Below are positions 1 through 5,459 of a DNA stretch of 7,271 nt, one piece after another; position 1 is the first letter of the stretch; every line of letters starts with the position of its first letter. The stretch is from Acinetobacter sp. (GTDB lineage: Bacteria > Pseudomonadota > Gammaproteobacteria > Pseudomonadales > Moraxellaceae): the NCBI GenBank assembly GCA_030152605.1, contig JASLJB010000350.1, positions 1-7,271 on the forward strand, written 5' to 3'. A program made the translations under genes and the position numbers. The notes beneath the pieces are model-generated. The model ran no database searches. It was not told the DNA's origin and saw nothing but the letters and a program-made list of their open reading frames with translations.

Positions 1-1361
1 ACTACAGGTAAATGGAAAATCAGCTGTGTCACGGTAAAACCAATCACATCCTTGGCTTTGAGTTTTAAAATCCCCAGCATCGGCAACATAAAGAAGGGAT
101 TAATGAAATTGGGTAAGGCCTCAGCAGCGTTATAGACTTGCACTGACCACCCCAGATGGACTTTCAAATCATTGGCAGCTTGCATCACATAAGGTGCTTC
201 AATTATCCACTTCCCGCCACCGGATGGCACAAAGAAGCCTAACACCGCCGAGTAAATCCCCATCACCACAGGGAAAGTTTCTTGATTGGAAACAGAAACA
301 AAGAAGTTGGCAATATAGTGTGAGACGGAATGACCCTCAACATTGACTGCTTTGGTCATCATATAGGCGATACTGCCGTAGAGTGGGAACTGGATCAGCA
401 CTCCAGAACATGCAGGGACGGCCTTTTGTACCGCATTGAGAAAGTTGCGTGGTGTACCATGTAAGATTAAACCTAACATCAAAAATAAGAAGTTATAGGT
501 GTTGAGATTTGAAATCGCCAACATTGGGTCATTTTGTACAAACTGCGCGTAAATCCAAAACAGACCAATCAAAAACACAATGATGGTCAACAATGGCGAT
601 GTTTCCAACCAATCTCCCGGACGTTTAGGATGATTTGGCTCAGCAGCGACAGGTTCTTCATCAAACTGAATATCAAACTGTTCTAGGGTTTTGACATTTT
701 GACCTTTCGGTGCTGACCAATAGGCGATTGCAACCGATATAATGATCAAGACCACTACCATCAACATCGACTGCCACAAGAAAATCGTTTCTGAAAATGG
801 AATCACACCGGTAAGTTGGTAAATATTATCTGGCAGGCTGCCCTTATTGGCCTGAATCTGTGCCGCAGAGGAACTGAGACCCAGTGCCCACGTTGCACCC
901 ATCCCAACAAATGCAGCGGCAGCGGCGGCACGATAATCCATATTCAGATCTTTACGTTTTGCCAGTGCAATCACCAAGAGTGCGGTTAATACCGTACTCA
1001 TCGCCCACTGAATCAAAGAAATACTCAGGCTGACAAAGGCCACCATGACGACAGCCATGCGACCATCATTCGGAATTTTGGCCAAGGCCTGAATTATTTT
1101 CTCAACCGGCTTAGATACCGACACCACATAACCACAGACAATCAGCATGGTCATTTGCAGTGTAAAAGGAATCAAGCTCCAAAAACCATCGCCAAATGCG
1201 CCACTGATCGAGGTCGCAGGTGCACCAATCGACCATGCAGCAACCGCTACGATAATCACACCCAGCAATGCAAATACATAAGAATCTGGAAACCATTTCT
1301 CAGACCAATTACTGATGCTGACTGCGATACGTTCAAAAAAACCTGTCTTTTGATTCATCAT
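1..1361 (-). CDS. atoE: Short-chain fatty acid transporter AtoE (3' end cut by window edge)
   Basis: Inner-membrane permease of the AtoE / TIGR00366 family, which takes up short-chain fatty acids such as acetoacetate and butyrate. I translated the reverse strand by hand from 1361 to 1: 453 codons stay open without a frameshift. The family is about 440-470 residues, so only the last few are missing. Many hydrophobic segments are visible (first at about residues 28-46). Family-typical stretches include WALGLSSSAAQ (158-168) and FFVPSGGGKW (376-385). A charged, probably cytoplasmic loop spans about 214-255. The start is the first of two adjacent ATG codons (1361 and 1358), with AAGGA 8 nt upstream; an earlier ATG overlapping that site hits a stop after two codons. 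It lies 149 bp downstream of scoB on the same strand, so the substrate is probably acetoacetate or a related acid for ScoAB. Family assignment is firm; the exact substrate is inferred. Confidence 0.93.
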   Translation of the reverse strand, partial: MMNQKTGFFERIAVSISNWSEKWFPDSYVFALLGVIIVAVAAWSIGAPATSISGAFGDGFWSLIPFTLQMTMLIVCGYVVSVSKPVEKIIQALAKIPNDGRMAVVMVAFVSLSISLIQWAMSTVLTALLVIALAKRKDLNMDYRAAAAAAFVGMGATWALGLSSSAAQIQANKGSLPDNIYQLTGVIPFSETIFLWQSMLMVVVLIIISVAIAYWSAPKGQNVKTLEQFDIQFDEEPVAAEPNHPKRPGDWLETSPLLTIIVFLIGLFWIYAQFVQNDPMLAISNLNTYNFLFLMLGLILHGTPRNFLNAVQKAVPACSGVLIQFPLYGSIAYMMTKAVNVEGHSVSHYIANFFVSVSNQETFPVVMGIYSAVLGFFVPSGGGKWIIEAPYVMQAANDLKVHLGWSVQVYNAAEALPNFINPFFMLPMLGILKLKAKDVIGFTVTQLIFHLPV

Positions 1362-1385
1362 ATATTCATTCCTTGAATGCATGAA

Positions 1386-1416
1386 GTCAGACTCCATTCA
1401 TGATATGGAGTCTGAC
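1386..1416 (-). repeat. Perfect 12-bp inverted repeat (hairpin) between scoB and atoE
   Basis: GTCAGACTCCAT (1386-1397) and ATGGAGTCTGAC (1405-1416) are exact reverse complements around a 7-nt loop. Neither side is followed by a T-tract, so it does not look like a classical intrinsic terminator. In the scoB->atoE transcript it would fold about 12 nt before the atoE ribosome binding site. It could be an mRNA-stabilising or processing hairpin that sets AtoE level apart from ScoAB, a dispersed repeat, or a protein-binding dyad. The structure is certain from the sequence; the role is inferred. Confidence 0.75.
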
Positions 1417-1510
1417 CTGTTGTAGAGTGTTTCCCACGTCTTTGCTTTTTTGCTTTGACTAATTTTTATTAATGAACTATTTAATCCTTCAAGTTATTGT
1501 GATGAAAACT

Positions 1511-2143
1511 TTAAGCTGGGATCAGCTTGACTGCGGTTAATTGCTGCACTGTTTCAAAATCCACATCGTCCGCCAGCTCAACCACTTGAACACCGGCCTC
1601 GGTAATATCAAATACGCCCAAATCACTGATAATGCGCTGTACCACGGCGCGTCCAGTCAGCGGCAAACTACACACTGGTAAAATCTTGGCTTGTCCATCT
1701 TTGGTGCTGTGTTCCATCAACACCACCACTTTTTGTACGCCGGCCACCAGATCCATCGCGCCGCCCATGCCTTTGACTTTTTTACCTGGAATCATCCAGT
1801 TGGCCAAATCACCTTGCTCGGAAACTTCCATCGCCCCCAAAATCGCCAGATTGACGTGACCACCACGGATCATGGCAAAAGATTCTGCGCTAGAGAAAAA
1901 TGCGCCACCTTGACGCACCGTGACGGTCTGCTTACCAGCATTGATCAAGTCTGCATCCACGGTTTCTTCGGTTGGGAACTCGCCAATGCCCAATAAGCCA
2001 TTTTCCGAGTGCAACCAAACATCCATATTCTCTGGAATATAGTTCGCCACCAAGGTCGGTAGACCGATGCCAAGGTTGACATAAAAACCATCTTGTAACT
2101 CTTGTGCGGCACGTTGCGCCATTTGTTGTTTTGTCCACGCCAT
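1511..2143 (-). CDS. scoB: 3-oxoacid (succinyl-CoA:acetoacetate) CoA-transferase subunit B
   Basis: Beta subunit of a class I CoA-transferase. With ScoA it moves CoA from succinyl-CoA (or another donor) to acetoacetate, giving acetoacetyl-CoA for thiolysis in the cytoplasm. The 210-residue protein carries the subunit B hallmarks: NLGIGLPT (23-30), the SENG motif with catalytic Glu47, and downstream AMIRGGH, EVSEQGDLANWMIPGK and KGMGGAMDLV. From memory it resembles Bacillus ScoB more than E. coli AtoA, although annotation may use either name. A longer frame could start at a TTG at 2167. The ATG at 2143 is preferred because GAGGGA sits 6 nt before it and the product then matches family length. 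Only 24 bp separate it from the scoA stop, so the two are cotranscribed and probably made in equal amounts. Confidence 0.93.
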   Translation of the reverse strand: MAWTKQQMAQRAAQELQDGFYVNLGIGLPTLVANYIPENMDVWLHSENGLLGIGEFPTEETVDADLINAGKQTVTVRQGGAFFSSAESFAMIRGGHVNLAILGAMEVSEQGDLANWMIPGKKVKGMGGAMDLVAGVQKVVVLMEHSTKDGQAKILPVCSLPLTGRAVVQRIISDLGVFDITEAGVQVVELADDVDFETVQQLTAVKLIPA

Positions 2144-2149
2144 GTCTAT

Positions 2150-2155
2150 TCCCTC
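2150..2155 (-). promoter_or_regulatory. scoB ribosome binding site
   Basis: GAGGGA on the minus strand, 6 nt before the ATG at 2143 and lying inside the scoA-scoB gap. It decides the start: the alternative TTG at 2167 would place this site inside the coding region. Confidence 0.8.
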
Positions 2156-2167
2156 AGTAATACCCAA

Positions 2168-2869
2168 TTATGCCGATGTGCTTAAAGTTTTTTGTTCAAT
2201 GCGTTTTTCAGGTGTGGCATTGAGTACGATACGGTCCACATAAATCCCAGGCAAATGAATCTCATCAGGATCAAGCGCACCGATCTCCACGATCTGTTCT
2301 ACTTCAACGATGGTGAATTTGCCTGCCATCGCACACTCAGGGTTGAAGTTACGTGCTGTTTTTCTAAAAATTAAATTGCCTGCACGATCGGCTTTAAAAG
2401 CTTTGACCAACGCCACATCAGCCACAATCGACTGCTCTAAAATATAATGCTGCCCATTAAACTCACGTTGTTCTTTATTTTCAGCCACTAAAGTGCCATA
2501 ACCGGTCGCAGTATAAAACGCGGGAATACCCGCCCCACCGGCACGTAATTTTTCTGCTAACGTGCCTTGTGGGGTTAGTTCAACTTCGAGTTCACCGGAA
2601 AGAAACTGACGCTCAAACTCTTTGTTTTCACCGACATAGGATGCGATCATTTTTTTGATCTGTTTGGTTTCAAGTAAAATCCCCAAACCCACGCCATCAA
2701 TACCGGCATTGTTACTGACACAGGTCAGTTGATCGACGCCAGTTTGTTTGAGCGCAATGATCAATGCCTCTGGAATACCACACAGTCCAAAGCCCCCCAC
2801 GGCGATGGTTTGCCCTGATGCGACCACATCTTGTAATGCTGCTTGTGCTGATGAAACGACCTTATCCAT
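2168..2869 (-). CDS. scoA: 3-oxoacid (succinyl-CoA:acetoacetate) CoA-transferase subunit A
   Basis: Alpha subunit of the ScoAB CoA-transferase, 233 residues, the usual length for the family. It shows the CoA-transferase signature GGFGLCGIPE (25-34), then SNNAG (52-56), the block KKMIASYVGENKEFERQFLS (72-91) and RAGGAGIPAFYTATG (109-123), which bind CoA in this family. FRKTARNFNP (168-177) and DEIHLPGIYVDRIV (202-215) are typical of the SCOT/ScoA branch rather than E. coli AtoD. It starts at the ATG at 2869, with AAGGA about 10 nt upstream, a slightly long spacing. It is the first gene of scoA-scoB-atoE; the 444-bp spacer before it should hold the operon promoter. SCOT-type activity is well supported. 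The physiological acceptor (acetoacetate or a longer 3-oxoacid) is inferred, with PcaIJ-like activity on 3-oxoadipate less likely given the AtoE neighbour. Confidence 0.93.
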   Translation of the reverse strand: MDKVVSSAQAALQDVVASGQTIAVGGFGLCGIPEALIIALKQTGVDQLTCVSNNAGIDGVGLGILLETKQIKKMIASYVGENKEFERQFLSGELEVELTPQGTLAEKLRAGGAGIPAFYTATGYGTLVAENKEQREFNGQHYILEQSIVADVALVKAFKADRAGNLIFRKTARNFNPECAMAGKFTIVEVEQIVEIGALDPDEIHLPGIYVDRIVLNATPEKRIEQKTLSTSA

Positions 2870-2943
2870 AGTTTTGATATCCTTTATCTTCTGGATCTAG
2901 TTGTAGCAGCATATACATCACAAGAGAAATTGAATGATTTCAT

Positions 2944-2970
2944 TGATTGATGAGTTTTTTAAATCAATCA
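2944..2970. repeat. 8-bp inverted repeat upstream of scoA (possible operator)
   Basis: TGATTGAT (2944-2951) and ATCAATCA (2963-2970) are exact reverse complements 11 nt apart, about 75-100 bp upstream of the scoA ATG. Position and symmetry suit a regulator-binding site. No regulator for it is visible in the window. Confidence 0.4.
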
Positions 2971-2971
2971 G

Positions 2972-2981
2972 GCGATATCGC
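2972..2981. repeat. Palindrome GCGATATCGC upstream of scoA
   Basis: A perfect 10-bp palindrome directly beside the 8-bp inverted repeat at 2944-2970, about 103-112 bp upstream of the scoA start. It may belong to the same control region. The structure is certain; the function is unknown. Confidence 0.35.
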
Positions 2982-3004
2982 TTCGATTTATTTAAGGCTG
3001 AGGA

Positions 3005-3250
3005 TCAGGGTTGGTTGATGCGGCGTCCTGCCACCATGGGCAAATACCGCGTAGCATTCAAAGTACTTAGGCTATTTTTACTGAGTTGTTTTAATTTCTG
3101 ATGCTGGATGAATCGAGTTGGGTTTAAACGATCTGCGTAAAGTACTAAATTGAAAAATCGAATCAGCAAATTGGAATTATTATAAAGTGCTGCTTGGGTT
3201 ATTTTAAAATAAAAGTAAAAATACAAGTGAATCAATACAGCCTTCAGCAT
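3005..3250 (-). CDS. Doubtful 81-codon ORF, hypothetical
   Basis: An open frame of 81 codons starting ATG CTG AAG and ending AGGCGG-side with a basic, Arg/Asn-rich tail (VAGRRINQP). I recognise no family. The first 20 residues are rich in Tyr/Phe/Leu, as any AT-rich stretch would be, and no good ribosome binding site precedes the ATG. Codon use is poor in the first half and better in the last 25 codons. It may be a chance frame, or the tail of a decayed gene. I include it only because it is the longest frame in this spacer. Confidence 0.13.
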   Translation of the reverse strand: MLKAVLIHLYFYFYFKITQAALYNNSNLLIRFFNLVLYADRLNPTRFIQHQKLKQLSKNSLSTLNATRYLPMVAGRRINQP

Positions 3251-3313
3251 TTAAATCAGTTTAATGCTTATTTTAGTCTCGGATGCTTATTTAAAATAAA
3301 ACTATGATAGTCA

Positions 3314-4096
3314 TTAATGTCGTGCTTCATGGCTAATACTCACCACCGTTGCGCCGGCAGGGACTTTATGCGGCTGAGCCTTGTTTGGTTTTGGTGTTGC
3401 GCTATTTGATGATGCCGTGGGCGATACAATCTGAATATCACTGCAGTTAATAAATGCTTCATTGGCGGGATCTTCACGCTGCCAGACGGATAAAATAATC
3501 GCATTCCCCACCCGATCCTGTGGAATCACAATATCAGTGCTATAAGTACGTTTACCATTTGCGGCAGTGACCGCAGCAGGCATTACACCATTATAAAGCG
3601 GTGTATCTAAATCAATATCGGACCAGCGTAATTCACGATTTTGATAGTTTGCCTCTTTCTTGGTGATATAAATACGATGCGTAGAAGGATTATGTGCTGC
3701 ACTCAAATCCCAGGTATGTTTGATCTTGGCACCGGCTTTCACTGCTGTGACTTTCCAGCCCTTATTCTGCGGTTGGTCTAAGCCTTTTTTATCTGTGTCA
3801 CCACTGGCACAAATTAAACCATTTGGTACTGCTTTTTCCACTGCCGCTTGGCTGCTGCGAGGGTTCGGATTTGCAGAAACTTCATTCCATTGCACAAAGG
3901 GATAAACACCCGATGTTTGAAAACTGGCGCGACATCCAGCATTGGGAATTGCGCTGGCACTGCCCCAGAAATTGCCCTCTTGGTAACATTGATATTGACG
4001 TGAAATTGGATAAGACACTGCGCCGTGTGCAAAACTCTGTTGTGGCAAAATCATTGCAAGCAAAGAAACAGTACTCATTAAAATACGCTTAGGCAT
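3314..4096 (-). CDS. Secreted AA10 lytic polysaccharide monooxygenase (chitin-binding protein)
   Basis: Copper enzyme of family AA10 (chitin/cellulose-active LPMO; CBP21 and CbpD relatives) that cleaves crystalline polysaccharide oxidatively outside the cell; some relatives act in host colonisation. Residues 1-23 form a Sec signal peptide ending SFA; cleavage exposes His24 (HGAVSYP), the first copper ligand. His135 in TWDLSAAHNPSTHRIYIT is the second, aligning with the CBP21 motif TWKLTARH. Phe215 in EAFINCSD fits the axial position. Cys37, 55, 96 and 218 probably form two disulfides. The catalytic domain ends near 223, followed by a Ser/Pro/Lys-rich linker and a short tail (VPAGATVVSISHEARH) with no recognisable carbohydrate-binding module. 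The start ATG has GGAG 5 nt upstream. It is a single-gene unit with its own promoter; neighbours suggest no shared pathway. Family is sure; chitin versus cellulose preference is not determined. Confidence 0.93.
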   Translation of the reverse strand: MPKRILMSTVSLLAMILPQQSFAHGAVSYPISRQYQCYQEGNFWGSASAIPNAGCRASFQTSGVYPFVQWNEVSANPNPRSSQAAVEKAVPNGLICASGDTDKKGLDQPQNKGWKVTAVKAGAKIKHTWDLSAAHNPSTHRIYITKKEANYQNRELRWSDIDLDTPLYNGVMPAAVTAANGKRTYSTDIVIPQDRVGNAIILSVWQREDPANEAFINCSDIQIVSPTASSNSATPKPNKAQPHKVPAGATVVSISHEARH

Positions 4097-4154
4097 GCTA
4101 ACTCCAAAAAAATATTAAACTCGATAAATAGGTAGATGTTCATATACCAATACA

Positions 4155-4187
4155 GCGAATATATCCGCGATGCGGCTAGATTCGCGG
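4155..4187 (-). promoter_or_regulatory. Two overlapping, mutually exclusive hairpins in the LPMO leader
   Basis: CCGCGA (4165-4170) pairs exactly with TCGCGG (4182-4187). GCGAAT (4155-4160) pairs exactly with ATTCGC (4180-4185). Both stems use bases 4182-4185, so only one can form at a time. They lie about 60-90 nt before the LPMO ATG, inside the predicted untranslated leader. The pairings are seen directly; a regulatory role is speculative. Confidence 0.3.
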
Positions 4188-4190
4188 CAG

Positions 4191-4218
4191 AGTTTAAATA
4201 TCTTTTTATGCATGTCAA
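4191..4218 (-). promoter_or_regulatory. Predicted sigma-70 promoter of the LPMO gene
   Basis: On the minus strand a perfect -35 TTGACA (4218-4213) is followed after 16 bp by TAAACT (4196-4191), 4 of 6 matches to TATAAT. Transcription would begin near 4184, leaving a leader of about 88 nt. The strong -35 and weaker -10 suit an activated promoter. Confidence 0.5.
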
Positions 4219-4239
4219 TCTAGGTATTTGGCCGTATTT

Positions 4240-4259
4240 ATAGTGATGCAAGTCACTAT
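4240..4259. promoter_or_regulatory. CRP/Vfr-type dyad upstream of the LPMO promoter
   Basis: ATAGTGA (4240-4246), a 6-nt spacer and TCACTAT (4253-4259) form a perfect 7-bp inverted repeat with the CRP core GTGA-N6-TCAC. Its centre is about 65 bp upstream of the predicted LPMO transcription start, close to the usual class-I activator positions (-61.5, -71.5). The flanks differ from the full TGTGA/TCACA consensus, so another dyad-binding regulator is possible. Confidence 0.45.
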
Positions 4260-4277
4260 TTTAAAATAAGAAATCCT

Positions 4278-4325
4278 CTAAATTAATTTAAGTAATAAAT
4301 AACAAGATAATATTTTTATCAACAA
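4278..4325 (-). CDS. Possible 15-residue hydrophobic microprotein
   Basis: A strong GGAGGGG lies 6 nt before two adjacent TTG codons (4325 and 4322), which open a short frame (MLIKILSCYLLLKLI) ending in TAG at 4278-4280. The product would be almost wholly hydrophobic with two lysines. Non-ATG start, tiny size and AT-rich setting make chance quite likely. I list it only for the unusually good ribosome binding site in otherwise non-coding DNA. Confidence 0.12.
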   Translation of the reverse strand: MLIKILSCYLLLKLI

Positions 4326-4422
4326 ATAAAACCCCTCCAACGACATGCGATATATTTAATCAATTTTAGAGTTCTGCTGTTTTCAGTCTTGGATATTATT
4401 ACTGCAACTTGGATTCAATCGT

Positions 4423-5322
4423 CTAAATAATCTGCTCCTCATCCAGACTCATACGCTCTAAAGTTTGAATAAATGTGGCAGAGATTTTAGAAATAGTGAA
4501 GTTCTTTTTATAAATCACACCAACAGGTTTGGATAGCCGCTCTCCACTCAATTCGATCGCGATGCAGCGACTGTGATCAATAAAGGCTTGAAAATGTCGC
4601 GGAATCACGGTCACGCCAGCACCCAGCGCCACAAAGTTACACATCGATGAAATCTGATGGCACTCCACTTGCACATCGAATTCAATCTGATGTTGCTGAC
4701 CGTATTGATCGAGCAAATGTCGGAGGATCGAGGGTTTTTGTAGGCTGACAAAACGATTGGCGCAGAGTTGTTGCCATGAAATAAGTTTCTCCCCTGCCAA
4801 ATGATGTTCTCGGCTGACCAAGGCAATAAAATCTTCATCAAATAAGGGCTGAAACTCAAGCTGTTCTTTAAAGTCTGGCTCAAAACAAATCCCCAATTCA
4901 AAGATGCCGTCTTTGACCAGTTCGATCACACTTTCATTGGTAATATCATTAATCGAAAAGCGGATATTGGGATGTTGATCCAAAAAGGATTGAATCACTT
5001 TCGGCAGTAATGAATGGGTAATATAAGGCATCGATGCCAAGGATAGGCTGCCCCGATTAAACTTAAAACGTTGCTTGAGGTCATATTCCATCTCATCCCA
5101 ATGCGCAATCAATCGTCTGGCATAGGGAATAAGCGAACGCCCTTCTTCGGTCAGTTCAACCTTACGGGTATTGCGCTTAAATAATTTCCCACCTAGCTCA
5201 TCTTCAAGTCCCTTGATGGTTAAACTCAAAGCCGACTGGCTAATATGCAACTCAATCGCAGCATTCGCGTAATTTAAAGTTCTGGATAAAATCAAAAAGC
5301 TTTTAATTTGTTTTAAGGTCAC
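4423..5322 (-). CDS. LysR-type transcriptional regulator (GTG start)
   Basis: DNA-binding regulator of the LysR family. From the GTG at 5322 it is 299 residues, the normal family length. The N-terminus (TLKQIKSFLILSRTLNYANA) leads into a winged helix-turn-helix at about 18-37 (ANAAIELHISQSALSLTIKGLEDELG), followed by LFKRNTRKVELTEEG. The periplasmic-binding-protein-like effector domain fills about 90-295. The frame is open further upstream to a GTG at 5370, but that adds 16 residues not expected before the helix-turn-helix. GAGGA lies 10 nt before the 5322 GTG, and no in-frame ATG exists upstream. It follows hpxO on the same strand after a 137-bp gap that contains an 8-bp inverted repeat, so it may control itself and the urate genes. 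Klebsiella hpx loci also hold a LysR regulator, but I cannot claim orthology. The effector is unknown. Confidence 0.9.
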   Translation of the reverse strand: MTLKQIKSFLILSRTLNYANAAIELHISQSALSLTIKGLEDELGGKLFKRNTRKVELTEEGRSLIPYARRLIAHWDEMEYDLKQRFKFNRGSLSLASMPYITHSLLPKVIQSFLDQHPNIRFSINDITNESVIELVKDGIFELGICFEPDFKEQLEFQPLFDEDFIALVSREHHLAGEKLISWQQLCANRFVSLQKPSILRHLLDQYGQQHQIEFDVQVECHQISSMCNFVALGAGVTVIPRHFQAFIDHSRCIAIELSGERLSKPVGVIYKKNFTISKISATFIQTLERMSLDEEQII

Positions 5323-5332
5323 TTCAACAATA

Positions 5333-5337
5333 TCCTC
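5333..5337 (-). promoter_or_regulatory. Ribosome binding site supporting the GTG start of the LysR gene
   Basis: GAGGA on the minus strand, 10 nt before the GTG at 5322. Spacing is slightly long, but there is no comparable site close to the alternative GTG at 5370. Confidence 0.5.
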
Positions 5338-5395
5338 AACGTTATTTGCCACGATTGATATAACATGCACATCGACATTATAATCACCATCCTGC

Positions 5396-5438
5396 GCTAA
5401 ACGAGATTTAAGCGTTTTGAGCCTAATACGCGTTTAGC
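5396..5438. repeat. 8-bp inverted repeat between hpxO and the LysR gene
   Basis: GCTAAACG (5396-5403) and CGTTTAGC (5431-5438) are exact reverse complements 27 nt apart, lying 74-116 bp upstream of the LysR start codon. With no T-tract and a long loop it is a poor terminator. A regulator site, perhaps for autoregulation, fits better but is unproven. Confidence 0.4.
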
Positions 5439-5459
5439 ATCAAATCTATCATACATGGA

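Larger units (their letters stand above)
2870..3313. other. 444-bp spacer between the LPMO gene and scoA
   Basis: No recognisable gene or RNA. The half near scoA (about 2940-2985) carries two dyads, listed separately, and should hold the sco promoter, but I find no convincing -35/-10 pair. A somewhat GC-richer stretch (about 2970-3060) has codon-like composition on both strands and may be an old coding remnant. The rest (3060-3310) is very AT-rich. It includes a 10-bp direct repeat ATGCTTATTT at 3264-3273 and 3283-3292 and a 14-bp AT palindrome at 3199-3212. Confidence 0.6.
4097..4422. other. 326-bp AT-rich spacer upstream of the LPMO gene
   Basis: No sizeable gene. Read on the minus strand it holds, in order: a possible 15-codon ORF (4278-4325), a CRP-like dyad (4240-4259), a TTGACA promoter (4191-4218), then a leader of about 88 nt with alternative hairpins (4155-4187). 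No convincing terminator follows the LysR gene, so read-through into this region is possible. Confidence 0.6.

Noticed and set aside
1440..1460. T-rich repeat TTTGCTTTTTTGCTTTG in the scoB-atoE gap as a terminator on the plus strand.
   Set aside because: No GC-rich stem precedes it, and no plus-strand gene ends here.
1111..2374. Several 60-101 codon open frames opposite or out of frame with atoE, scoB and scoA.
   Set aside because: They lie wholly inside strongly supported genes, lack ribosome binding sites and encode no recognisable domain.
2870..3000. Sigma-54 promoter before scoA, expected by analogy with the E. coli ato operon.
   Set aside because: No GG/GC pair with the required 10-bp spacing in a TGGCAC-N5-TTGC context was found on the minus strand.
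3290..3312. ACTATCATAGT followed by TTTTATTTT after the LPMO stop, as an intrinsic terminator.
   Set aside because: The stem is at most 4-5 A/T-rich pairs with almost no loop, too weak to call a terminator.
3200..4269. TATTTTAAAATAA occurs on both sides of the LPMO gene (3200-3212 and 4257-4269), like flanking direct repeats of an inserted segment.
   Set aside because: The repeat is a pure A/T palindrome in very AT-rich spacers, so chance is likely, and there is no integrase, transposase or attachment-type sequence nearby.
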